64,000 nt of DNA from Gammaproteobacteria bacterium (GCA_021773175.1 JAJFKO010000016.1:37243-101242); one strand, 5' to 3'; numbered from the stretch's first letter, positions 18,941 to 27,722 are shown. Numbers and translations are program-made. The notes: generated from the sequence alone by a model not told the origin.

Positions 18941-18981
18941 GATATACTCAAGCTAAATTGTAAACTTAACTTGAGTATATC
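18941..18981 (+). promoter_or_regulatory. Perfect 12-bp inverted repeat at the ada start
   Basis: GATATACTCAAG (18941-18952) and CTTGAGTATATC (18970-18981) form a perfect dyad with a 17-base centre, ending 4 bases before ATG 18986. The left arm contains TATACT, a good -10 match without a clear -35, as expected for an activator-dependent promoter. It could be an operator for a dimeric regulator or an RNA hairpin covering the ribosome site. It does not match the E. coli Ada box as I know it. Confidence 0.55.
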
Positions 18982-18985
18982 CAAC

Positions 18986-20044
18986 ATGATGTCTACACAG
19001 ACAAAACAACTTTATTATCAAGCGCTATTAGAAAAAAATTCTGAATACGAAGGTTTATTCTATGTTGGCGTAAAAACGACAGGTATCTTTTGTCGACCAA
19101 CCTGCCCCGCCAGAAAACCAAAATTTGAAAATTGTGAATTTTTTGCAACGGCTAAAGAAGCGTTACTTGCTTCTTTTCGGCCATGTCAACGCTGCACACC
19201 ACTATCGCCACCTAACCAAGTATCGCCACTTATTCAAACGTTAGTTACTGAAATTGAAAAAAATCCAGAGAAACGCTGGCGAGATGCCGATTTTCGTGAG
19301 CTAGGCATAGATGAATCAACCGCACGGCGTCAATTTAAAAAACGCTTCGGTATGACCTTTGTTGAATATGCTCGCTCCCGTCGAATGGGATTGGCAATGA
19401 AACATATCCGCAATGGTGATGCGATTATCGATGCCCAACTTTCGGCAGGTTATGAGTCAAGTAGTGGTTTTCGCGATGCCTTCTCACGATTTATGGGAGC
19501 TGCTCCAACTCGAGCAAATCCGCTCATCTTAAAAGCTGCCTGGCTAGATACTAAACTCGGCCCTATGCTTGCCATTGCTGATGATGAAGGTCTTTATCTA
19601 TTAGAATTTGTTGACCGCCGAGGTCTTGAGAATGAAGTAAAGCGTTTAAGGCAAAGATTAAAAGCAGCTATCGTTCCCGGCTTAACAAATATTACTAGTA
19701 TGATTGAGAACGAATTGAAAGATTATTTTAATGGTTTGTCATTTCAATTTAACACTCCGCTGCATTTTCTCGGCTCAGATTTTCAGAAGCAAGTATGGCA
19801 TGAATTACTAGCAATACCTGTTGGCACAACACTTTCATATTCAGATATTGCAAGAAAAATTAATCGTCCAACAGCCTATCGTGCTGTTGCTAACGCAAAT
19901 GGAGCAAACCAACTGGCCATTGTTATCCCTTGCCATCGTGTTATTACCGCAACTAATGAGCTTGGCGGTTATGGCGGCGGCGTCTCTCGAAAGAAATGGT
20001 TGCTTGAACACGAAAAAACATTCACTAAACTTCTTATTTATTGA
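18986..20044 (+). CDS. ada: Bifunctional Ada: methylation-response activator and O6-alkylguanine-DNA alkyltransferase
   Basis: A full-length Ada of about 352 residues. The N-terminal zinc domain carries Cys ligands at residues 36, 40, 67 and 70 (FCRPTC, PCQRC); Cys36 would accept methyl from phosphotriesters. An AraC-type helix-turn-helix follows (DESTARRQFKKRFGMTFVEYARSRR, then AGYESSSGFRDAF), and then the alkyltransferase domain with the acceptor Cys in VIPCHRVI and the arginine-finger region. In E. coli, methylated Ada activates ada-alkB, alkA and aidB; none of these is adjacent here. I chose ATG 18986 because it falls just after the inverted repeat and matches family length; an upstream in-frame start at 18926 lies before the -10-like sequence. 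Confidence 0.93.
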   Translation: MMSTQTKQLYYQALLEKNSEYEGLFYVGVKTTGIFCRPTCPARKPKFENCEFFATAKEALLASFRPCQRCTPLSPPNQVSPLIQTLVTEIEKNPEKRWRDADFRELGIDESTARRQFKKRFGMTFVEYARSRRMGLAMKHIRNGDAIIDAQLSAGYESSSGFRDAFSRFMGAAPTRANPLILKAAWLDTKLGPMLAIADDEGLYLLEFVDRRGLENEVKRLRQRLKAAIVPGLTNITSMIENELKDYFNGLSFQFNTPLHFLGSDFQKQVWHELLAIPVGTTLSYSDIARKINRPTAYRAVANANGANQLAIVIPCHRVITATNELGGYGGGVSRKKWLLEHEKTFTKLLIY

Positions 20045-20058
20045 TTATGCAATTAGGT

Positions 20059-20421
20059 TTAATTAATGTATTGCAGCATAATATCTGGAATCATCTTGTT
20101 TTCAGCATAAGATATTATGCTTTTACAGATATACTTTATTGAAGATGAGGACTGTTTATTGTGTTTGCATAAACAAATAATAGTTTTATTAGCAGCATGA
20201 GCCCAACCAAGCTCAATTCCCATTCCCGTCGATGGAAAACTAATTTCCGCAAAAATAATATCTGAGGCGTCTATGATCGGCTTAGAAAATTGGCCTGCCG
20301 TATTTGCATCATGTGGCAAAATAACTTCATGCTCTTGCATTAATGACTGGCAAGCTTTTATTGGTGCGTAAAGTTGGCTTTCAAAATCAAACTCACGTGA
20401 ATGAATAATGTATATTTTCAT
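20059..20421 (-). CDS. Nucleoside 2-deoxyribosyltransferase-like protein
   Basis: A 120-residue protein with the Rossmann-like layout of the nucleoside 2-deoxyribosyltransferase/DUF4406 superfamily: MKIYIIHSREFDF at strand 1, a middle DASDIIFAEISFPSTGMGIELGWAHA (Asp/Glu-rich active-site strand, with the Glu of GIELG in the place of the catalytic nucleophile), and NKTIICLCKH. Family members cleave or exchange N-glycosidic bonds of nucleosides or nucleotides. The protein is slightly shorter than typical enzymes (about 140-160), so catalytic activity is uncertain. It converges on ada with 14 bases between stops. Confidence 0.65.
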   Translation of the reverse strand: MKIYIIHSREFDFESQLYAPIKACQSLMQEHEVILPHDANTAGQFSKPIIDASDIIFAEISFPSTGMGIELGWAHAANKTIICLCKHNKQSSSSIKYICKSIISYAENKMIPDIMLQYIN

Positions 20422-20703
20422 AAATGTTTTCTTTAATAATTTATAATAACCACAATCCTAAAGACTAATCTCTTTCTATTCTAGAAAAACTTGTGCCAAT
20501 AAACATTGATCGCTCGCTTTTTAGAACCAAGCACTGCAGTATAGCTCCATGAAAATCAACAAGTTATGATCGCACGCTAGTATAAGCCCCTTATTGTTAC
20601 TTTACCTCAAGATTTTAGTGGCAGAATGTGGGACCTTTTTAACCGGTTTGAAGTGCCCACAATTCATGGTTATATATTGCCCAAAGAAAGGCAGTATAAA
20701 TTT

Positions 20704-21291
20704 ATGACTCAAAACGAAAATAAAGAACAGTTTGTCGAAACAAATATGACAACCAAAGAAAAAATTGTTTTCCATGCTGGAAAGCTATTTAGTCAACATG
20801 GTTATCATGGCACGTCTTTAGATATGCTAGCAAAAGCTTGTGGTGTGAAAAAACCGTCGTTACTTCATCACTACGCATCTAAACAAGAAATTGCCTTAAA
20901 TACCTTCAAGAATTTACAAAATTACTGTGAAAAAAGTATTTTTGCAATTGCACATGACGAAGCAATCACTTGCCAAGAAAAATTACAACAATTTGCAGTA
21001 AATGTTGAACACTTTTTTACTGAGCATCCATATAGTGCTTTACCTAGTGCTTTAGCAACTGAAGTGGTCGATTCAATCGAAGCATTTAACCAACCTATTC
21101 AGTGTTATTTTGATACTTGGCAAAAATTTATTAAGCAGATTTTTATAACAAAACAACAAAAAATAGAAGATAGAACTGCTTCACAATATCTTAATCAAAT
21201 TCATGGTGCTTTATTAATGCAAAGAATTTATCATTGCCCATCATATATAAAGCATGCTTGCCAACAAATCTTTAATACAGAACAGCATTAA
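20704..21291 (+). CDS. TetR-family transcriptional regulator
   Basis: About 195 residues from ATG 20704 (purine-rich AAAGG upstream; longer in-frame extension from 20626 and a shorter ATG at 20746 are also possible). The N-terminal helix-turn-helix reads KIVFHAGKLFSQHGYHGTSLDMLAKACGVKKPSLLHHYASKQEIA, typical of TetR proteins. The C-terminal ligand domain, about 140 residues, has no recognisable subfamily mark. It would act as a dimeric repressor; the target may be itself or the gene at 21481, which follows on the same strand after 190 bases. Confidence 0.85.
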   Translation: MTQNENKEQFVETNMTTKEKIVFHAGKLFSQHGYHGTSLDMLAKACGVKKPSLLHHYASKQEIALNTFKNLQNYCEKSIFAIAHDEAITCQEKLQQFAVNVEHFFTEHPYSALPSALATEVVDSIEAFNQPIQCYFDTWQKFIKQIFITKQQKIEDRTASQYLNQIHGALLMQRIYHCPSYIKHACQQIFNTEQH

Positions 21292-21480
21292 ATCCACTGT
21301 CAGCAATCCATCACTTATTGCTAAAAATAATATATTTTATTTTCAATATCCTTAGATAATTCATTTAAATATTTCATCTACTAATGAAAATTTAATTGCA
21401 TTTCACTTTTAGCAACATATAATCGCCTACCAGCTGATAGGCTTAATGCTTTGCATAAAATCTAAGAAGAAGGAAATAAG

Positions 21481-22422
21481 ATGTTTGCTACTTTCAAAAA
21501 CGCTGTGCCTCATGCAAGAAGATATTTATGGGGACAAAAGCAAACTGTTGTTGTTAGTAGAAGTATTTTTGTAAATGTTGATCGGGGAGGTAACTACATA
21601 CCAAGAGCTTATTCAGATGTCCCCTCCCAACCATCAAATGGTAATGGCAATAGAACATACTATGATTTAACTGATTTAAGACCCTTAGCTGCAAATCTTG
21701 GTTTAGAAGGCGCTATTGACCTCGATGTTGCAGAGCAATTGATCATAGAACATGAAGGAGCTGATGCATTTGCTGAGCGAAAAAAGAAACGAACAACAGA
21801 AATTGGGGTTGGCTATGGCAGAATTCTTTTAGAATTAGAAAAACGTGGTTATCAAGATATTGTTGGACTTGATTTTAGTCCAGTTGTCATTCGAACCATG
21901 CTAGAAAAGTTCGGCATCAGAGCAACATTCTATCTTTCCGATATTCGAATAGCAGAACCGCGTTTTCTTGGCAGTTCCTATACAACATTCTGGCCATGGA
22001 GTGGGCTCGTTGATCTAAATACGCCAGAAGCACAATTACAAGGCTTAACCACTGGCAGACAATATTTAGCTAAGAATGGACTACTTTCATGTGATATCCC
22101 TGATACAACTCATGGATTAGGTAAAAGTAACATTACTACTGGAACAGCAGGCGCTAAAGTTTCGATTGAACCACAAACACCGAGTATTGATGGTGCCATT
22201 ATACCAACATGGGATGGCCTTTTATCGACAATTAAGGGTACGTATGAGACAGCTGATATGGCTGGTTTGCAAGGTAAACATAGAACTTATATGACACCGA
22301 CAGACTGTCCCAGAGTGAGTTTTTTATTTTGGCAGAAACCAGGAGTCACCCTTTATCTATCAGGAACAGATACAGTAAAACCAAGTACCGAGCCAAAACA
22401 TACACATATACCGAAAAGATAG
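21481..22422 (+). CDS. SAM-dependent methyltransferase-like protein
   Basis: 313 residues. Residues 100-155 hold a class I methyltransferase core: EIGVGYGRILLELEKRGY (motif I), IVGLDFSPVVIRTM, and later YLAKNGLLSCDIPDT in the post-IV strand. The first 100 residues and the last 100 lack recognisable domains, and the N-terminus is basic and Ser/Arg-rich (TFKNAVPHARRYLWGQK). AAGAAGGAAA precedes ATG 21481 at good spacing. The substrate is unknown. The extra flanking regions set it apart from ordinary small-molecule methyltransferases, so an effector role is possible but unsupported. Confidence 0.6.
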   Translation: MFATFKNAVPHARRYLWGQKQTVVVSRSIFVNVDRGGNYIPRAYSDVPSQPSNGNGNRTYYDLTDLRPLAANLGLEGAIDLDVAEQLIIEHEGADAFAERKKKRTTEIGVGYGRILLELEKRGYQDIVGLDFSPVVIRTMLEKFGIRATFYLSDIRIAEPRFLGSSYTTFWPWSGLVDLNTPEAQLQGLTTGRQYLAKNGLLSCDIPDTTHGLGKSNITTGTAGAKVSIEPQTPSIDGAIIPTWDGLLSTIKGTYETADMAGLQGKHRTYMTPTDCPRVSFLFWQKPGVTLYLSGTDTVKPSTEPKHTHIPKR

Positions 22423-22428
22423 TTGTTT

Positions 22429-23007
22429 TTAGTCTTTTGTAGGTATTGCTACTGTTCCTGCCCAAACATCACGCTGCAAATCTTTTTTATCATCAACAGG
22501 CCCACCGCTACGGATTTTTACTGAGGCTTCATCAAGATTAAGCGCGAATACACTCGTTAAATTTAACTCTTTCTTATTCGGAAGCCGCACTTTCTGCCAC
22601 CGCCCGGGTTGTACATGCTCCATAAAAGCCTGCAAAATTATATTCATTGCTTTGGCATCTTTAACTTCCATCATTGGACCAAAAATCATAGCAGAACGAT
22701 AATTCATACTGTGATGAAATGCACTTTTTGCTAAGACAAGCTCATCTAAGATTGTAACTGTCGCACAAACATCGGAATCTGTCCTTAGCTGCTTTGCTAA
22801 GCGACTGTTAGTAGCAGCATGAATATAAAAACAATTATTGATACGCCAGCAAGCCATAGGAATGACAACTGGATAATGATTATCAATAAAGCCCACATGA
22901 CATATAAAGGCAGCATCGAGGATTTTATAAAGTATTTTTTTATCATAAATTCCACGTTTTGGAGCACGCTTAACTGTCGTTCTCGCTGTTTTTGTTAAAT
23001 TTTCCAT
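22429..23007 (-). CDS. FMN-binding PNPOx-fold protein (NimA-like)
   Basis: A 192-residue split-barrel flavoprotein. The N-terminal RAPKRGIYDKKILYKILDAAFICHVGFIDNHYPVVIPM and the following CFYIHAATNSRLAKQL are typical of the pyridoxamine-phosphate-oxidase-like/NimA group, which bind FMN (or heme) and reduce small molecules. The closing segment NLDEASVKIRSGGPVDD is also family-like. The gene is divergent from a MocR-type regulator, which commonly controls an adjacent enzyme of this kind. Its stop is only 6 bases from that of the converging methyltransferase gene. Confidence 0.85.
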   Translation of the reverse strand: MENLTKTARTTVKRAPKRGIYDKKILYKILDAAFICHVGFIDNHYPVVIPMACWRINNCFYIHAATNSRLAKQLRTDSDVCATVTILDELVLAKSAFHHSMNYRSAMIFGPMMEVKDAKAMNIILQAFMEHVQPGRWQKVRLPNKKELNLTSVFALNLDEASVKIRSGGPVDDKKDLQRDVWAGTVAIPTKD

Positions 23008-23052
23008 TTTTTAGCCTGCAGAATAAAGTTCGTTACGTTTATTGACATAATA

Positions 23053-23107
23053 CCTATAATTGGCCCACAATAAAGATCCAATTTGTTCTATTTGATGGGT
23101 CCAATTT
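23053..23107. promoter_or_regulatory. Repeat operator in the MocR/PNPOx divergent promoter
   Basis: The 100-bp divergent spacer holds TCCAATTT twice as a direct repeat (23077-23084 and 23100-23107, 23 bases apart) and AATTGG (23058-23063) as the inverse copy. On the minus strand TTGGAT (23081-23076), 17 bases and TATAGG (23058-23053) form a possible promoter for the flavoprotein gene that overlaps the repeats. MocR regulators usually bind spaced direct repeats of this sort. Confidence 0.5.
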
Positions 23108-24595
23108 ATGAGTGAACGCGCATTTCCTCTTGCTGAAATCACAGATATTGAATTAAACGCCTCATTAGAAACGACTCTTTACGAACAGTTATATCACGCG
23201 ATTAAACAACGCATTTGTCAAGGTCGCTTTAAAGCAGGAATGCGATTACCCGCATCACGAAAATTAGCAGAACAATTAAGCGTATCTCGAAATACGATCA
23301 CGCTCGCATTAGAACAATTACAAGCTGAAGGTTATTTAATCAGCCGAGTGGGTTCGGGTTTTTATATTACAACAGATTTACCTGAAACTTTTTTTAAGGT
23401 TAAACAACCAAAAGTAGCAGCCATAAAACCATTGCTAGGGAAATCGTATCTTGCTGCATCTGTTAACAAATTTATGCAGCCCTCAACAAATAGAGACTTA
23501 TCCAATTACCCATTTCAACCTGGCATGCCAGATTTAAAGCATTTTCCTAAGAAGATCTGGAGTCGCATTGCTCAACGTTATCATCATTTGCATGATACTC
23601 ATCTATTGGCATTTGACGATCCCCGTGGTTATTTACCTTTGCGAGAAGTCCTTAGTGAGTATTTGACAAGTTCACGCAGTGTCAGGTGCCAACCACAACA
23701 AATTATTCTAACAGCAGGCGCTCAACAAGCTCTGAACTTGGTTAGCCATGTACTTATTAATCCAAACGATATAGTCGCAATTGAAAATCCTGGTTACATC
23801 CAAGCCCGACGCATATTTGAATTGCATGCTGCAAAATTACGTGGAATTGACATTCAGAAAGACAGTTTATGTATAAAACAATTACAAAGATTAAAATTGC
23901 CTCCTAAGTTAATTTATACTACGCCAACCCATCAGTATCCACTTGGTATGATTATGCCTTTGGCAAAACGCATACAATTGATTGAATACTGTAAACAACA
24001 GCATTGCTGGTTATTAGAAGATGATTATGATAGCGAGTATTATTATCAAGCAAAACCGATCCCCTGCTTGCAGGGTTTGGCCGACAGCAATAACATCCTT
24101 TATATGGGTTCTTTTAGTAAAGTATTATTTCCTGCTTTACGTCTAGGTTACTTAGTTGTTCCAGAAAGCTTTGTCGACACTTTTACCCAGGTAAAAGCTT
24201 GTCTTTACGGACATGATGTTCTAATAAACCAAGCAATTGTTGCTGAATTTATGTCTGCTGGTCATTTTGGGCGCCATCTAAAAAAAATGCGTCTGTTGTA
24301 CGCAGATAAACTGAACTATGTGAAGTTATTGCATCAACGCTATTTAGAAAAATATAGTGAACTACTCGAGTATGACGCAGGCATGCACCTCGTCATTAAA
24401 TTTAAACACGCAATTGATGATAATGTTATTGTTTCACAACTTCGAGAAAAGAAGTTTGCCCCCACAGCCTTGTCAAATTATTTTATTGGCAAAGATAAGC
24501 AATCTGGGTTAGTACTAGGTTTCGCAAATAGCGACGAAAAAATGATAGAAATTGGAATTAAGTTAATTCGAAAATTAATTATGTCACAGATTTAA
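23108..24595 (+). CDS. MocR-family regulator (GntR helix-turn-helix fused to aminotransferase domain), PdxR-like
   Basis: A 495-residue chimeric regulator. The N-terminal winged helix of the GntR type (LYHAIKQRICQGRFKAGMRLPASRKLAEQLSVSRNTITLALEQL) is followed by a fold-type I aminotransferase domain from about residue 130, with DLKHFPKKIW, the YTTPTHQYPLGMIM region, a LLEDDYDSEYYY strand and the PLP lysine in GSFSKVLFPALRLGYLV. Relatives sense PLP or amino acids and control vitamin B6 genes or neighbouring transport/enzyme genes. The divergent flavoprotein at 23007 is the obvious target. ATG 23108 follows directly on a TCCAATTT repeat, so the protein may repress its own synthesis. Confidence 0.9.
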   Translation: MSERAFPLAEITDIELNASLETTLYEQLYHAIKQRICQGRFKAGMRLPASRKLAEQLSVSRNTITLALEQLQAEGYLISRVGSGFYITTDLPETFFKVKQPKVAAIKPLLGKSYLAASVNKFMQPSTNRDLSNYPFQPGMPDLKHFPKKIWSRIAQRYHHLHDTHLLAFDDPRGYLPLREVLSEYLTSSRSVRCQPQQIILTAGAQQALNLVSHVLINPNDIVAIENPGYIQARRIFELHAAKLRGIDIQKDSLCIKQLQRLKLPPKLIYTTPTHQYPLGMIMPLAKRIQLIEYCKQQHCWLLEDDYDSEYYYQAKPIPCLQGLADSNNILYMGSFSKVLFPALRLGYLVVPESFVDTFTQVKACLYGHDVLINQAIVAEFMSAGHFGRHLKKMRLLYADKLNYVKLLHQRYLEKYSELLEYDAGMHLVIKFKHAIDDNVIVSQLREKKFAPTALSNYFIGKDKQSGLVLGFANSDEKMIEIGIKLIRKLIMSQI

Positions 24596-24609
24596 TTTTT
24601 TCAAATAAT

Positions 24610-24787
24610 CCTAGAATCCTCAGTTGAAATCGTAGCGAGAGGGATTAAGGTGTTGAAGATAAAAGTTTTTTTGCCCTGTTTTTCTTGGAAACGTACTCAC
24701 CTGTACGGTGAAAGAAAAACAGGGCAAAAAAACTTTTAGATTCAGTGCATAAAGCCCTCGCAGTAGATTTCAACTGAGGTTTTTAGG
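24610..24787. repeat. 178-bp near-palindromic element between convergent genes
   Basis: Outer arms 24610-24631 and 24766-24787 match at 19 of 22 positions (CCTAGAATCCTCAGTTGAAA type). A second, perfect 26-bp pair lies inside (24661-24686 with 24712-24737), around a loop that holds CGTAC/GTACG. A GCGAGAGGG/CCCTCGC pair sits between the two. The right arm supplies the stop codon of the minus-strand MFS gene (TAA at 24785-24783). It looks like a folded MITE or a very long bidirectional terminator. Confidence 0.65.
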
Positions 24788-26000
24788 ATAATACCAATCC
24801 TCCAACAATAGCGACAACACCAAATACTATTAATGGTAGTTTAATCACAACAGCAGCGAGTAAACCGCCAATAATTCCCGATAAAGCTTCAGCAAACACT
24901 TGTAATGATTGATTGTTCCCCATTACTCTGCCCTGCTCTTCATTTGATACGGAAGTTGATAGTAATGTGGCGCAAGCTGTTAAACAAACGGCAAGAGCTA
25001 AACCAACAAGAAATAAGGTTATCCATAATGCTTGTTTTGAATTTGGAATAATAATGATAATCATAAATATTCCCGTTGCGATTGCCGAGCCAATGGCAAT
25101 GTTTCTTAATTTAAAGTTTTTTGCTAATAAGCTATTTATCCATAAAGTTGAAAGTAAAATCGGTACAGCCACCCAGGCAATATAATTTGATATTTGAGAA
25201 ACTTGCATATGAAACTCATCAACTAGATACATGGGATAACAACGGAAAAAACCATAAATCGCAACATAAAAAAGGCAATTAACTAAATAGAGTTTGCGTA
25301 CTGATTTATTAATAAAAACATGACGTAGACTGGTGAAAGCAGCAATATAATTGATTTTCTCTTTACTAAGCATGACTTTCGTTTCTTTAAAAACAACCAT
25401 TGTGAAAATGGTTGTCAAAATTAGCAATATAAAAACTCCCCAAAAAGGCGTTGCATAGTTAAACCAACTAACCAAATGACTATCTGCAAGCCTACCAGCA
25501 AATAAAGGGCCAACGACATAAGCCAAACTCGCGCTCAAATAAACATAACCAAATAAACGCGTACGATCATGCTTTTGTGAAATGTCAGCAATCGCACTCT
25601 GGGCAATCACAATATTAGCTTCACACAATCCTGCCAGAAAAGAACTAAGCATGAGTAGATATAAACTTTTTAGCTGTAGAGACAGTGCAATGAAAATATA
25701 AAAGATAGTGCAACCAGCAAGAGATAAAATTAATATTTTACGTCGCCCATAATGATCCGACAATGCTCCCAATATCGGTGAACCTAAAAATTGTCCTAAT
25801 GGATATAGTGATAATAGAATTCCTAAAAGAATAGTCCGTGTCGCCATTGTAGAAGAGCTTGCAAGCATATCATTATGTGCGAGCAAGAACATTGGCGTAA
25901 AAATAGTTAGCATTAAACTATAACCAATGAAACCAAAGAATATAACGAAGTAAAGCGGCAAAATAGATAAGTAAGTAGGATGGATTTTTATATTATTCAT
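24783..26000 (-). CDS. MFS transporter, TetA/DHA1-like
   Basis: A 405-residue, 12-helix major facilitator of the drug/proton antiporter type. The loop 2-3 motif reads GALSDHYGRRKILILSL, and helix 4-5 carries GLCEANIVIAQSAIADISQKHDRTRLFGYVYLSASLAYVVGPLFAG, resembling motif C of DHA1 exporters such as TetA. Export of a small toxic molecule is likely; the substrate is unknown. The final residues LVLS and the stop come from the palindromic element at 24610-24787, so the native end may have been slightly longer. It lies alone, downstream of 600 bases of repeat-rich DNA. Confidence 0.85.
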   Translation of the reverse strand: MNNIKIHPTYLSILPLYFVIFFGFIGYSLMLTIFTPMFLLAHNDMLASSSTMATRTILLGILLSLYPLGQFLGSPILGALSDHYGRRKILILSLAGCTIFYIFIALSLQLKSLYLLMLSSFLAGLCEANIVIAQSAIADISQKHDRTRLFGYVYLSASLAYVVGPLFAGRLADSHLVSWFNYATPFWGVFILLILTTIFTMVVFKETKVMLSKEKINYIAAFTSLRHVFINKSVRKLYLVNCLFYVAIYGFFRCYPMYLVDEFHMQVSQISNYIAWVAVPILLSTLWINSLLAKNFKLRNIAIGSAIATGIFMIIIIIPNSKQALWITLFLVGLALAVCLTACATLLSTSVSNEEQGRVMGNNQSLQVFAEALSGIIGGLLAAVVIKLPLIVFGVVAIVGGLVLS

Positions 26001-26102
26001 TTTAATATTGAAATAAACGCTATTTAATATAGCGGATTATGATAGCTAAGATATTAAGATGCAATGCTAGAATTTAAATAAATGGAGGTAAAGATTGATG
26101 AT

Positions 26103-26193
26103 GCCGCGTGATATTCCTTGTGCCTTAATCTACTTCCTTGTATCGGCACTTTTATCCTTATTATTATATTCCTTATAATATATATCACGCGGC
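26103..26193. repeat. 91-bp element with perfect 12-bp terminal inverted repeats
   Basis: GCCGCGTGATAT (26103-26114) pairs perfectly with ATATCACGCGGC (26182-26193). The GC-rich arms stand out in AT-rich surroundings. No coding frame lies inside. It could be a small non-autonomous mobile element or a strong transcript hairpin. Confidence 0.5.
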
Positions 26194-26277
26194 TTCACTT
26201 TTATTCCTCTAACTGGGTAGGAATCAAAAGTCTATGACGACTTTCGGTAATAAGAATAGTTTGATATAGATCTGATA

Positions 26278-26373
26278 GATAGAGAGAATCTCTTAAAAGC
26301 GTGTAGGTTATATCTTACACAGAAAGATCAATTATTAAACAAAGCGAAAGCTTCGGTTATGAATTGATCTTGT
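26278..26373. other. Three tandem hairpins; possible structured RNA or 3' processing region
   Basis: AGAGAGAATCTCT, then GTGTAGGTTATATCTTACAC (stem about 7 bp), then a longer hairpin with arms AAGATCAATT/AATTGATCTT around 26324-26372. No promoter or terminator frames them convincingly, so a small RNA is only a possibility; they could also belong to the 3' end of the lpxC transcript. Confidence 0.3.
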
Positions 26374-26420
26374 TTCATAGGATTACGAATTATTTTTAAC
26401 CCATGTTAAAAACAACTTAA

Positions 26421-26585
26421 TATACCTGTCGCGATTCATTTTTAGGATTTTATCGCACCGGGATTTTTTACGTGGAGGCTGCTCTAAATCGCAGGTAATA
26501 GCAGGACTATTGACAAGATTTAAAGTGCATTCCTCGCAAAAAATATACAAGCGAGAAACCCTAAAAATGAATCGCGAGCAGGTAT
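26421..26585. repeat. 165-bp MITE-like element
   Basis: The terminal inverted repeats are 26 and 27 bases: 26421-26446 (TATACCTGTCGCGATTCATT and onward to TTTAGG) and 26559-26585, identical after reverse complement except for one inserted base. The interior has no coding capacity. The first 43 bases recur at 32383-32428, which shows that this is a dispersed family and not a local hairpin only. Confidence 0.7.
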
Positions 26586-26611
26586 ATAAAGGTCAACTAA
26601 TTTGATTTAGC

Positions 26612-27541
26612 TTAACTAGCCATAATAGGTCTTAAATAACTAATCGGAGATACCATTTTCGCATCATCTTCAAAAGTTACATATTCCCATGCACTTTCAT
26701 TGGCCAGTAACTCACGAAGTAATAGATTATTTAAGGTGTGTCCTGATTTATATCCGGTAAACATTCCAATAACAGGCGCGCCAAGTAAATATAAATCTCC
26801 AACAGCATCAAGAATTTTATGTTTTACAAATTCATCTTTATAACGCAGACCATCTTCATTGAGAATACGATAATTATCAATACCAATGGCATTATCTAAA
26901 CTTGCACCCAATGCTAAATTATTTTTCTGTAATAACTCAAAGTCTGTCATAAAACCGAAAGTACGGGCACGACTGACTTCTTTAACATATGACATACTAG
27001 AGAAATCAAATGCTGCTTGTTGAATACCATCTCTAAAAACAGGATGATCAAAATCAATTGAAAAATCAATTTTAAAACCGTCGTAAGGTGCTAGAGTTGC
27101 AGTTTTATCATCTTGCTCAACAGTAACAGGCTTTTTAATTTTGATAAAACGTTTCGGAGCATTTTGCTCTTCAATACCAGCTGATTGAATTAAAAAGACG
27201 AATGGACCTGAGCTACCATCCATAATTGGTAATTCTTCTGCAGTAACATCGACATAAGAATTATCGATTCCTAAACCAGCCATTGCCGATAATAAATGCT
27301 CTACAGTACCAATCTTGGCATTATCTTTACATAGCGTTGTACATAAGGTGGTATCACCAACATTTTCTGCAATCGCCGGTATTTCTACTACAGGATCTAA
27401 GTCAACTCGAGTAAAGATGATACCAGTATTAACTGGCGCAGGACGTAAAGTTAATTTTACTTTCATTCCAGTATGAACACCAACACCTGTTGCATTAATG
27501 ACATGTTTTAAGGTTCTTTGTTTTATCATTTCTTTGGCCAC
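26612..27541 (-). CDS. lpxC: UDP-3-O-acyl-N-acetylglucosamine deacetylase
   Basis: A 309-residue LpxC, normal length. It removes the acetyl group from UDP-3-O-acyl-GlcNAc, the committed step of lipid A synthesis, in the cytoplasm. The zinc ligands are in place: the His of [13 protein letters not shown] near residue 78 and the His/Asp pair of [17 protein letters not shown] near 237-241. Other landmarks are [17 protein letters not shown] at the N-terminus and [11 protein letters not shown]. It is the last gene of the cluster, separated from ftsZ by an intrinsic terminator, so it must have its own promoter in 27542-27736. Its presence shows a Gram-negative envelope with lipid A. Confidence 0.97.
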   Translation of the reverse strand: MAKEMIKQRTLKHVINATGVGVHTGMKVKLTLRPAPVNTGIIFTRVDLDPVVEIPAIAENVGDTTLCTTLCKDNAKIGTVEHLLSAMAGLGIDNSYVDVTAEELPIMDGSSGPFVFLIQSAGIEEQNAPKRFIKIKKPVTVEQDDKTATLAPYDGFKIDFSIDFDHPVFRDGIQQAAFDFSSMSYVKEVSRARTFGFMTDFELLQKNNLALGASLDNAIGIDNYRILNEDGLRYKDEFVKHKILDAVGDLYLLGAPVIGMFTGYKSGHTLNNLLLRELLANESAWEYVTFEDDAKMVSPISYLRPIMAS

Positions 27542-27722
27542 CTATTACTATAGTTACTCATTTGCCCGTAGTTTTTACCTGTAAAAAATTTTCGAAATTG
27601 TACCACGAATTTATGAAATTCAATAATTTAGATAATAAATTCAGGTAATTACTTGCAAGATTGATGCCAATTTGTGTAGTTTTTACAAAAGGTGTTCATA
27701 TTAAGAGCGGAAGTGAGGTAAG

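Larger units (their letters stand above)
26001..26611. other. Gene-free stretch with stacked inverted repeats
   Basis: No frame in this 611-bp interval looks coding. It contains, in order, a short palindromic element (26103-26193), three consecutive small hairpins (26278-26373) and a MITE-like element (26421-26585), all between two minus-strand genes (lpxC ending at 26612 and the MFS gene starting at 26000). The rest is AT-rich sequence in which I see nothing. Confidence 0.7.
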
